A DNA stretch of 64,000 nucleotides from MKSF01 sp037190225 (lineage in GTDB: Bacteria; Bacteroidota; Bacteroidia; Chitinophagales; Chitinophagaceae), in assembly GCA_037190225.1 (NCBI GenBank), contig JBBCJL010000007.1:186001-250000 (forward strand), given 5' to 3'. The position numbers and the translations under genes were made by a program. The notes below the pieces were generated by a model. That model saw only the letters and a program-made list of their open reading frames with translations, did no database searches and was not told the origin of the DNA. Shown here one piece after another: positions 52,705 through 60,485 of this stretch. The stretch's first letter is position 1. Every line of letters starts with the position of its first letter.

Positions 52705-53163
52705 TCATTTGTATAATCCTATAATTTTCTCGCAGCCTTTATAGATGGTATCATAGGCCCCGACAAAATCCTCCCAGCCGCCATACCAGGGGTCCGGCAC
52801 GTCCTTAGGTCCGCCGGGAGACAGCGTATCCATAAAATATCTGACCTTGGAGCTGTCAAAAGCTGTCCCGGTAAGGCGCTTCACCTCGTTCATCACATCC
52901 GTTGCCATTACAAATATCACGTCGAAATCCGCTATATCAGCGGGAATGATTCTCCTGGCACGCTGGCGGGAAATGTCGATGCCGGCATCAAGGCATATCT
53001 TTTGGGACAGGGGGTGGGGCGCCTCGCCGGTATGGCAGGTATTGGTGCTGGCGGAGGCTATTTGCCAGTGGCCCAGGTCATAGGTCCCGGCAAGGTGGGT
53101 CAGGACGCCTTCCGCGATAGGGGAACGGCAGATGTTACCGAGGCAGATAAATAGTATTTTCAT
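52705..53163 (-). CDS. Low-molecular-weight protein-tyrosine phosphatase
   Basis: A 152-residue cytoplasmic phosphatase with the P-loop CLGNICRS at residues 7-14 (nucleophile Cys7, Arg13) and the general-acid loop DPWYGG (Asp near 122). In many bacteria these enzymes dephosphorylate tyrosine kinases or sugar transferases of exopolysaccharide synthesis. The divergent neighbour, a CapD-type dehydratase, fits that context, although the two are only neighbours and not an operon. Confidence 0.92.
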   Translation of the reverse strand: MKILFICLGNICRSPIAEGVLTHLAGTYDLGHWQIASASTNTCHTGEAPHPLSQKICLDAGIDISRQRARRIIPADIADFDVIFVMATDVMNEVKRLTGTAFDSSKVRYFMDTLSPGGPKDVPDPWYGGWEDFVGAYDTIYKGCEKIIGLYK

Positions 53164-53222
53164 TAATTCGTTTTTAGGCAGTATTCCAGTTAGTTAAGGA
53201 AATTTAACGCAGAAATATTAGA

Positions 53223-53250
53223 TTGTATAATATAAAAACAAGTAACTTTG
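53223..53250 (+). promoter_or_regulatory. Candidate promoter of the CapD-type gene
   Basis: TAACTTTG (53243-53250) is a perfect -7 match; a TTG at 53223-53225 lies 17 bases upstream, slightly short of the usual spacing. Confidence 0.5.
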
Positions 53251-53290
53251 TGCCAACCAACCAACCGATGCGTCACCAAACCTTCAAGTT

Positions 53291-55201
53291 ATGCTAATGT
53301 CTAAAATGCAATTCACCCCGAAGTGGATTATTTTATCGCTGGATACGATCTGTTGCTTTTTTGCAATTTGTATCGCTTTCCTGCTGAGGTTTAATTTTGA
53401 CGGGGTTTATGTATTGGAACATTTCCCTTTTTTAAAGATTCTCGGTATTTCCACATTGGTTAATTTATGCTTGCTCACTGTTTTTAAGATCTATGCAGGT
53501 ATCATCAGGTACACCTCCATCGAAGATACAACAAGAATCCTGGTCTTCAATCTGAGCGCTACCATTTCTTTTCTTATTATTGATAAAATATATGTGACCG
53601 CTCACCCGGACGAAGGCTTTATCCCGATGTCCATTGCCTTTATCTATTTTATCTGTGCCAATTTCCTGCTGATCTTTTACCGTATCGTTATCAAGAACCT
53701 TTTCAGGCAGCTTTTTGCCGTGCGTAAGAAGACGGTCAAGGCAGCCGTATATTCTGCCGGCTATGACGGTCTCCTGGCTATGAAGATGATCTCGGAGAAC
53801 CAGCGCTTTGATATGAAGATCTCCGCTATCCTGGAGGATAAGCTGAATATGATCGGCAAATATATAGAAAGCACGCCCGTATTGAAAGCATCCCAGCATA
53901 ATATAGAAAAGCTGCAGAAAGACGGGGTGGAGCGCCTGATCATAGCCGATCCGTTCATCAAGAAGCAAAGGCTGAACGAGCTGGTGGACATCTGCCTGGA
54001 GCTGGGCATAAGGGTGCAGGAAGTACCTTCCAGCGATAAATGGATCAATAACAGCCTGGACGTGGATCAGCTGAAGGATATCAAGATCGAACAACTGCTG
54101 GAAAGAGAGGTGATCCGCATTGATAATGACAATATTGTAAAGGATGTCAGGAATAAGATCATACTTGTAACGGGCGCCGCCGGCTCCATAGGCAGCGAGA
54201 TCGTCAAGCAGGTGCTTGTCTACCAGCCTACGCTGGTCATTGCCTGTGACAACGCCGAAACGGCTTTGCACGAGCTGAAGCTTACGCTTCCTAAAGACGC
54301 CCCTGTAAGGACCTTTATCGGTGATATTACGGATAAGGTGCGGATGGAGCAGATATTCGAGATATATGCGCCGAACATCGTGTACCACGCCGCGGCCTAT
54401 AAGCATGTGCCGCTGATGGAGGATCATCCTTCCGTGGCGGTAAGGAATAATGTGCTGGGCACTAAAGTGCTGGCTGAAATATCCGTGCAGTACGGCGTGC
54501 ATAAATTTGTGATGGTAAGCACCGATAAGGCGGTGAATCCTACCAATGTCATGGGCGCTTCCAAGCGGATCGCGGAGATCTTTACCCAGTCGTTGAGCAA
54601 TCATCTCCAGAATAACCGCATCGACAGCAATATCGTCCTGAATACCACCAAATTCATTACTACCCGTTTCGGGAATGTTTTGGGATCCAACGGATCCGTT
54701 ATCCCGCATTTCAAAAAGCAGCTGGAATCCGGCGGGCCTATTACGGTAACACACCCGGATATCACACGTTATTTTATGACCATACCCGAAGCCTGCCAGC
54801 TGGTGCTGGAAGCCGGGGCTATGGGTAAGGGCGGAGAAGTATTTGTGTTTGATATGGGCAAGCCGGTGAAGATCGTGGACCTGGCCCGTAAAATGATCCG
54901 CCTGTCCGGTAAGAGCCCGGATAAGGATATCAAGATAGAATTCACAGGCCTCCGCCAGGGTGAAAAGCTCTTCGAAGAGCTGCTGAACAATAAAGAGAAC
55001 ACCATTCCTACCTATAACGCCAAGATACTGATAGCCAAGGTAATTGAGTATGACTTTATCGAGGTATCCAAAGATATCAATGAGCTGCTCAACCTGTCAG
55101 CCAGGCATTACACCCAGGAGACGGTCTCCAAGATGAAATCCATCGTGCCGGAGTTCATCAGCAACAATTCTATCTATGAAAAACTAGATAAAAAGGTATA
55201 A
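53291..55201 (+). CDS. Membrane UDP-sugar 4,6-dehydratase (CapD/WbpM/PglF type)
   Basis: A 636-residue protein of polysaccharide synthesis. The N-terminus has four membrane segments (about 10-33, 46-66, 82-102 and 110-132). A CoA-binding-like domain is at 140-270. The SDR catalytic domain begins with GAAGSIGSEIVKQ (about 300) and has YHAAAYKHVPLME and a catalytic Met/Lys-type triad (VSTDKAVNPTNVMGASKR). These enzymes make 4-keto-6-deoxy sugars for capsule or O-antigen. Start is 53291, though ATGs at 53297 and 53306 are possible. truB follows 40 bases later. Confidence 0.93.
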   Translation: MLMSKMQFTPKWIILSLDTICCFFAICIAFLLRFNFDGVYVLEHFPFLKILGISTLVNLCLLTVFKIYAGIIRYTSIEDTTRILVFNLSATISFLIIDKIYVTAHPDEGFIPMSIAFIYFICANFLLIFYRIVIKNLFRQLFAVRKKTVKAAVYSAGYDGLLAMKMISENQRFDMKISAILEDKLNMIGKYIESTPVLKASQHNIEKLQKDGVERLIIADPFIKKQRLNELVDICLELGIRVQEVPSSDKWINNSLDVDQLKDIKIEQLLEREVIRIDNDNIVKDVRNKIILVTGAAGSIGSEIVKQVLVYQPTLVIACDNAETALHELKLTLPKDAPVRTFIGDITDKVRMEQIFEIYAPNIVYHAAAYKHVPLMEDHPSVAVRNNVLGTKVLAEISVQYGVHKFVMVSTDKAVNPTNVMGASKRIAEIFTQSLSNHLQNNRIDSNIVLNTTKFITTRFGNVLGSNGSVIPHFKKQLESGGPITVTHPDITRYFMTIPEACQLVLEAGAMGKGGEVFVFDMGKPVKIVDLARKMIRLSGKSPDKDIKIEFTGLRQGEKLFEELLNNKENTIPTYNAKILIAKVIEYDFIEVSKDINELLNLSARHYTQETVSKMKSIVPEFISNNSIYEKLDKKV

Positions 55202-55241
55202 GATTTTCACATTTAGAGATTTTATCGGCATTTTTGCGGTT

Positions 55242-55958
55242 ATGATCGAAAATAAACCAACCCTGGCACAGATACAGGAAGGGGTAGCTATCCTTATAGA
55301 TAAGCCAATGAACTGGTCTTCCTTTGATGCCATTAATAAGATAAAGTGGAGCATCAGGAAAGTGAAGATAGGGCATTGCGGCACCCTGGACCCCCTGGCT
55401 ACAGGATTGCTGATATGCTGCACCGGCAAAATGACCAAGCAGATCACTACCTTCCAGAAGCAGGAAAAGGAATACACAGGCACCTTTACCATCGGCGCGA
55501 CCACACCTACCTATGACCTGGAGTCAGAGCCCGGCAATTTCAGCGATTACAGTTCCGTGACCCCCGGGCAGATACGGCAGACCTGCACCATTTTTACCGG
55601 AGATATCCGGCAGGTGCCGCCTATCCATTCCGCTATCAAGCAGGACGGCAAGCCGGTCTATAAGCTGGCCCGGGCGGGCAAGGAGGTACAGCTGGAGCCA
55701 CGTGCCGTTACGATCCGCGAATTTGAGATCACGAACATCAACCTGCCTGTCATAGCCTTCCGTGTGGTATGTTCCACCGGTACCTATATACGCAGCCTGG
55801 CACACGATTTCGGGCAGGCGTTAGGCTGCGGGGCTTACCTGTCCTCGCTTCGCAGGACCAGGATCGGCGATGTTTCCGTGGATGATGCCTGGACCGTACA
55901 GGAGTGGGTGGATTATATTAAAGCGGAGAAAGAGAAGGAGTCCGTCACACAGCCTTAG
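55242..55958 (+). CDS. truB: tRNA pseudouridine(55) synthase TruB
   Basis: A 238-residue pseudouridine synthase that modifies U55 of the T-loop in nearly all tRNAs. Signature parts are LIDKPMNWSSFDAINKIK, the catalytic motif GHCGTLDPLATG (Asp near residue 48) and PPIHSAIKQDGKPVYKLAR. Length is shorter than the E. coli protein because the C-terminal PUA-like region is absent or reduced, as usual in Bacteroidota. It follows the CapD-type gene on the same strand. Confidence 0.96.
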   Translation: MIENKPTLAQIQEGVAILIDKPMNWSSFDAINKIKWSIRKVKIGHCGTLDPLATGLLICCTGKMTKQITTFQKQEKEYTGTFTIGATTPTYDLESEPGNFSDYSSVTPGQIRQTCTIFTGDIRQVPPIHSAIKQDGKPVYKLARAGKEVQLEPRAVTIREFEITNINLPVIAFRVVCSTGTYIRSLAHDFGQALGCGAYLSSLRRTRIGDVSVDDAWTVQEWVDYIKAEKEKESVTQP

Positions 55959-56021
55959 GCAGCAGCCAGGAGCGTATTGCAGCACACCTGCAACGGAGGA
56001 AGCAGGATAAGACACCATCAT

Positions 56022-56069
56022 AATACACCAAGAGGAGCGGCATGATCATGCCGCTCCTCTTGGTGTATT
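56022..56069. terminator. 48-bp perfect palindrome, bidirectional terminator
   Basis: The two 24-base halves are exact complements with no unpaired centre apart from the turn at GATC. It lies between converging truB and the TlpA-like gene and can end both transcripts. Confidence 0.85.
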
Positions 56070-56087
56070 TGCCTGTAAAGTATTTTA

Positions 56088-57491
56088 TTATAAAAGGCTT
56101 TCTATAAGACGTATCAGGTCCTGCTTCTGGCTGGGGCGCGGAGGGCGCTCGGCAAAATTACCATTCTTATCTATCAGGAAGTAGGCCGGTATGCTGGAGA
56201 CATTGTACAGCCGGGGAATAGCGCCACTCCATCCGCCGGAACGGGTCTGCACGCCTTCCACGCTCATATTTTTAATGCCGTTCTGCCATTTCTCATCAGA
56301 ATCGTCAATGGAAACATATAAAAATACCACTTCCTTACCTTCAAAGTGCTTTTTCACTTCCCTGGCAAAGGGCATCTGCTGGCGGCAGGGACCGCACCAG
56401 CTGGCCCAGAAGTCCAGGTACACCACCTGGCCTTTATAATCGCTGAGCTTTTTTTTCTCGCCTTCGAGGGTTACAAATTCAAAATCTACCGCCTTGCGCC
56501 CCTTTTCAAATTTTTGCAGGTCGTCCGCCATATTTTTGATCACGGCAGCATTGGGGTCGTTCCTGAAGGCGGTATAGAAATCATTCGCATGTGCCAGCCA
56601 CAGCTTCTGGTCCATATTTCGCTGTACCATCTGCAATAATCTGGCCGTTCCCAGAGCGGCAGATTTTTTCTGGGGGATAGCTTTCAGCCGCTGCAGGGTA
56701 CCTTCTATATTTTTGTTCAGATCGCCGGCCTGATCGAGGTGCTCGTAAATATACCCGTATAGGTAGTAGTTGACAATATATTCCTGGTATACGGGATAGG
56801 TGATATAATTGTCATTTACAAGGTTGGCCGCTTTTTGCGAGACCGCGATATATTCCTGGGCCTGCTCCGGTGTGAGGTTGCCCGCCCTGCTGTTCAACTG
56901 GTTGGCCGCATACATGACCAGGGCATTGGCCTTATACAGGTCCAGCTGCTCCTGCAGGTATGCCATCAGCTTCCTGTCGCTGCCTGCTGCGGTCTGTATA
57001 TACTTTTTGTAATCATTATACAGGGAGTCCAGGGCGGTGGGGTATTGGCCGCTACCGGTATTGAGGAGCAGTCTCGTATCATTCTGGAAGCGGTCGAGGC
57101 CTCCTTTTTCTTTGTTGAAACGTTCGAGTACCGTTGCGCTGAAGCTTTCTTTGGGATCAGTAAAGGTAACCCCGGGATTGCCTTCGAACGCGAAATCAGC
57201 CTTCAGTGTCTTGCCGGATTCCCCCAGGATATCAAAACGCTGGTTGCCGTTCAGGACCGCAATGGTATTATAGCGGGTGACAGTAGGGATCTTTACGCTG
57301 AAATTGCCCTGCGCGTCCGGCTTATAATATTTCGGGAGCTGCCCTTCCATTGAGGCCGTGGTGGTATTGACCACTACTATGGAATCCACCTTCCCGGCAG
57401 TGATCCTGCCTTTCAGTTCTATTGGCTTTTGCGCCCGGAGCATAAAGGATGCAGCCATCAGGCCGGCGGTACTCAGAATGTATTTATACAT
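56088..57491 (-). CDS. TlpA-family thioredoxin-like protein with DUF4369-like domain
   Basis: A 467-residue exported protein (signal peptide to about residue 20, ending LRAQ). The N-terminal 110 residues look like DUF4369 (IELKGRITAGKVDSIVVVNTTT). A helical middle region (120-320) follows. The last 145 residues form a thioredoxin fold with the WCGPC motif (FWASWCGPCRQQMPF) and the cis-Pro turn NVSSIPAYFLIDKNG. It probably acts as a periplasmic thiol-disulphide oxidoreductase; its partner is unknown. The OmpA-like gene is 13 bases upstream on the same strand. Confidence 0.9.
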   Translation of the reverse strand: MYKYILSTAGLMAASFMLRAQKPIELKGRITAGKVDSIVVVNTTTASMEGQLPKYYKPDAQGNFSVKIPTVTRYNTIAVLNGNQRFDILGESGKTLKADFAFEGNPGVTFTDPKESFSATVLERFNKEKGGLDRFQNDTRLLLNTGSGQYPTALDSLYNDYKKYIQTAAGSDRKLMAYLQEQLDLYKANALVMYAANQLNSRAGNLTPEQAQEYIAVSQKAANLVNDNYITYPVYQEYIVNYYLYGYIYEHLDQAGDLNKNIEGTLQRLKAIPQKKSAALGTARLLQMVQRNMDQKLWLAHANDFYTAFRNDPNAAVIKNMADDLQKFEKGRKAVDFEFVTLEGEKKKLSDYKGQVVYLDFWASWCGPCRQQMPFAREVKKHFEGKEVVFLYVSIDDSDEKWQNGIKNMSVEGVQTRSGGWSGAIPRLYNVSSIPAYFLIDKNGNFAERPPRPSQKQDLIRLIESLL

Positions 57492-57504
57492 TTAAAAAAT
57501 TGCT

Positions 57505-58284
57505 TTAGTCTGTTTTCATTAGGTTAAATAGCTCATCCAGTTTGGGAGCCAGCACGATCTCCGTTCTCCTGTTCCTGGCCCTGCCTTCCGGTGTGGCATT
57601 GTCCGCTACCGGCTCAAATTCCGCTCTTCCGGCAGCCGTCAGCTTTTCCGGTACCACCTGGTAATCATTCACCAGGATCCTGATGATGGAGTTGGAGCGT
57701 GCAACGCTCAGCGCCCAGTTGTCCTCAAAGCGGATCTTAATGGGAATGCTGTCGGTGTGTCCTTCCACTGTTATATTGATATCATTGTTATCCTTCAGGG
57801 CCTGCGCGATCTTACCCAGCGCTTCCTTTCCTTCCTTGTTGACAACCGCGCTTCCTGACGGGAAAAGCAGCTTTTCCGACATGCTTACGTACACCTTGTT
57901 GTTTTTGGTGTACACATACAGCTCATCCGATTTGAACCCTCCGAGCGCATTCTGCATCTTCCGGTGGAGCTCCTGCGTTTGTCTTTTCTGCCTGTCTATC
58001 ATAGCCTGTAATTCTCTTAGCTGCTGCTCCTGGCTCTTCAATGTATTTTCCTTCAGATATAATAGACTGTCTTTTGAGGTCAATTCGTTGGCTGCGCTGT
58101 TATTGGCGTCTTCCATCATGTACAATCTTTCTTTCAGGTTGCTGATATCTTCTTTCAGATCCGCGTTTGTCTTTCTGAGGCCGGAGATGGTATTCTCCGC
58201 TTCCAGATACTTCTTTTTTGCAACGCAGGAAGTACCTGCGATCGTCATACCTGCCAGGACAATGAATAAGAATTCTTTTTTCAT
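57505..58284 (-). CDS. OmpA-family lipoprotein with coiled coil
   Basis: A 259-residue envelope protein. The lipobox is IAGTSC (Cys near residue 20). A coiled coil (about 27-115: many Leu-heptads with KERLYMMEDANNSAANELTSKDSLL) spans the periplasm. The C-terminal OmpA domain (about 130-250) has NITVEGHTDSIPIK and the Arg pair SVARSNSIIRILV...RARNRRTEIVLAP, which bind peptidoglycan. It tethers the outer membrane to the cell wall. Confidence 0.92.
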   Translation of the reverse strand: MKKEFLFIVLAGMTIAGTSCVAKKKYLEAENTISGLRKTNADLKEDISNLKERLYMMEDANNSAANELTSKDSLLYLKENTLKSQEQQLRELQAMIDRQKRQTQELHRKMQNALGGFKSDELYVYTKNNKVYVSMSEKLLFPSGSAVVNKEGKEALGKIAQALKDNNDINITVEGHTDSIPIKIRFEDNWALSVARSNSIIRILVNDYQVVPEKLTAAGRAEFEPVADNATPEGRARNRRTEIVLAPKLDELFNLMKTD

Positions 58285-58333
58285 AATTGATCTTTTTAGT
58301 TAATCAAATACTGAATAAGCTTGACAAATATAC

Positions 58334-59650
58334 TTAATTCAGCAAATCAATGACACCTTCCTGCTTTAATAATGCGTAACCTATCCTGTCCTTGGAAATG
58401 CCTTCCTTAAGGCGATACGTAAATTTAAAGTTCTTTTCCCCATCTATCAGCGTTTCAAAATACCTGAAAAATAAGCCTTCTGAACGTTCCAGCTGCTCGG
58501 GAAGCTCGTGCAGATGGGTAGATAGCAGTATCAGGTTGTTCCCTTTTTTCAGCAATCCTTTTACAACGGCTACGCTGCAGTCATAAGCATCATGAACATT
58601 GGTGCCCTTAAATAGTTCATCCATAATGATAAGATTATATGATTGCTGCCGGATGCGCTGGGCGGTTTGCTTCATCCTGAGCACTTCCGCGTAAAAATAG
58701 CTTTCTCCCTTGCTCAGGTCGTCCTGTACCTGTATCTGCGTGATCAGCGCGTTCAGGCAGCTTATCTCCATAGATCGTGCCGGTACGGGATACCCGCAAT
58801 GCGCGAGTATGGCACAGAGTCCCACCGTGCGCATAAAGGTGCTTTTGCCGGACATGTTGGCGCCGGTAAGCAGCAGCAGCTGGTGTTGCCGGTCGAAAGT
58901 AATATCGTAGGGATGCGCGTCCGGTATAAGCGGGTGGAACAGCTGCCGGGCGGACAGTACAAGGCGCTCCTGCGGCAACACGTCCGGAAGTGACCAGCCC
59001 TCCCTGACGGCCCAGCCGGCCATGACCATGATAACGTCTATCCGAGATATGACCGTTATGATCTTTTCCAGCATATTCCGCCCGTAGCGTTTCAGCTGGT
59101 GTATCATCGCTATTTTGGCTGCCATCGCCCGTTTTTCAGTATGTGCATCGTATGCCTTGACGGCAGGGTGCTGCAGCGCCTCAGCCAGCGCTGTCCTGTC
59201 CTGCTGGAGGTAGCCCGGCAGCTGTGGGCCGCCCTGTTCCAACACCTGCTGTATCTTCCTGCCGTCCCGGAGGAGCAGTATGATCTGCTCGGTCAGGAAG
59301 CTGATATGGTCCAGGCTTTCCCTGTGTACGATCTTTTTCAGGAAGGTATTGACACGGAGTCCCAGGTCATCATGGACCTTATCCGCAAATTCATTGGAGT
59401 GCAGGAATTGCTGCAGCATCATGACCGTCCCGTTGGTCAGCTCCCATTTGAAGTCTTGCCCATGTGCGCTCCAGAAACGTATGGCTTCCTGGTAGCGGAT
59501 CATGTTGTCCCGTTGCGCATAGGGCTCCTGCAGTCGTTTCCGGAGCAAAAGGCTGCCTTCTTTGGTGTGGCATTTATCCAGTAAAAGATACACCGCATTC
59601 TCTCCCTTTAATATTGACAGGTCATCTAATGTTAGCTGGTCCAACTGCAT
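58334..59650 (-). CDS. MutS-like ATPase lacking the mismatch-recognition domain
   Basis: A 438-residue protein with the core and ATPase domains of MutS: helical lever/clamp region (about 1-200), Walker A TGANMSGKSTFMRT (about 270-283), and the LIIMDELFKGTN Walker B/signature block. The N-terminal mismatch-binding domain with its Phe-x-Glu motif is missing, as in MutS-related branches other than canonical MutS. Function is therefore uncertain. It is a single gene on the minus strand ahead of the OmpA-like gene. Confidence 0.87.
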   Translation of the reverse strand: MQLDQLTLDDLSILKGENAVYLLLDKCHTKEGSLLLRKRLQEPYAQRDNMIRYQEAIRFWSAHGQDFKWELTNGTVMMLQQFLHSNEFADKVHDDLGLRVNTFLKKIVHRESLDHISFLTEQIILLLRDGRKIQQVLEQGGPQLPGYLQQDRTALAEALQHPAVKAYDAHTEKRAMAAKIAMIHQLKRYGRNMLEKIITVISRIDVIMVMAGWAVREGWSLPDVLPQERLVLSARQLFHPLIPDAHPYDITFDRQHQLLLLTGANMSGKSTFMRTVGLCAILAHCGYPVPARSMEISCLNALITQIQVQDDLSKGESYFYAEVLRMKQTAQRIRQQSYNLIIMDELFKGTNVHDAYDCSVAVVKGLLKKGNNLILLSTHLHELPEQLERSEGLFFRYFETLIDGEKNFKFTYRLKEGISKDRIGYALLKQEGVIDLLN

Positions 59651-59828
59651 AGTACGATCGCTTATAGTGTTACAGGTTACTAAAATACAATAAAAAGCCT
59701 CTAAACTTTTATATAAGACTGTAAAAAAGCGGAATTACATAAATGCCCTGGCGTTAAGCAGCTATAAGACCGGGCCGGGGAACAGGCGTGCATCCGGCTG
59801 CCGTTGCTTTCCGCTATCCTGCTTTGCG

Positions 59829-60485
59829 TTACGTTTCCGGAATGGCAATAAAGCCATCTTCGTAAAAAGCATACCGGGTAGCGGGTGGCATAACCGGGCG
59901 GGTATCCAGCCCTGTAAAACGGCTGAAGGCAGGTAAGATGATCTGCCGCGGCGTTACCACATAGCAGGGGAGGCGTAAGGTCCTGTAAGGTGGTACCTGT
60001 ACAGCGACACCGGGATGCAGGTGCCCGCAAATGGTGAAGCTGTCAGGCTCTATGGCTGGGAGATGGGTAAAGGAAATGTCGTTGATCTTTAGCTGCCGGT
60101 ATATTGCGTTTATACCGAGGCTGTGCAGCTGTGCTGCAGGCAGCCTGTCGTGATTGCCCCTGATGAGCACGAACCCGGTACCGGGATGCCCCTTGGTCAG
60201 GGTTGTGAGCAGGTCCGTCTCCTTATTGCTTCCTGCATGAAACAGGTCGCCCGTGATGATGACGGTACGGGACTGGTAATGACCGATCAGCCGCCCGAGC
60301 TTTTCCAGGTCATCCGCAGCCAGCCGGGAGGGGATCGCTATGCCGTTCTGGCGGAAATGGGCGGCCTTGCCCAGGTGCAGGTCGGACAGCACCAGCGCCT
60401 GCTGCTTTTCCCAGAAGAGGACACCCTGGTTCGTCAGGAGCAGGGGTTCTCCTGCAAAGATTATGGTCTGTTCGGTTATGTTCAT
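59829..60485 (-). CDS. pdeM: Ligase-associated DNA-damage-response phosphoesterase PdeM
   Basis: A 218-residue metallophosphoesterase. Motifs are DLHLGKAAHFR (metal-binding DxH), ITGDLFHAGSN (GDxxH-type), RGNHDR and the final CGHLHPG. The family accompanies bacterial Lhr-like helicases and LigD-like ATP-dependent ligases, and acts as a phosphodiesterase in a DNA-damage response. The start overlaps the helicase stop by four bases, so both are in one transcript. Confidence 0.93.
   Translation of the reverse strand: MNITEQTIIFAGEPLLLTNQGVLFWEKQQALVLSDLHLGKAAHFRQNGIAIPSRLAADDLEKLGRLIGHYQSRTVIITGDLFHAGSNKETDLLTTLTKGHPGTGFVLIRGNHDRLPAAQLHSLGINAIYRQLKINDISFTHLPAIEPDSFTICGHLHPGVAVQVPPYRTLRLPCYVVTPRQIILPAFSRFTGLDTRPVMPPATRYAFYEDGFIAIPET

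Noticed and set aside
53465..54754. A 429-codon frame on the minus strand opposite the CapD-type gene
   Set aside because: It is a shadow of the NAD-binding and membrane segments of the dehydratase, with no recognisable features of its own.
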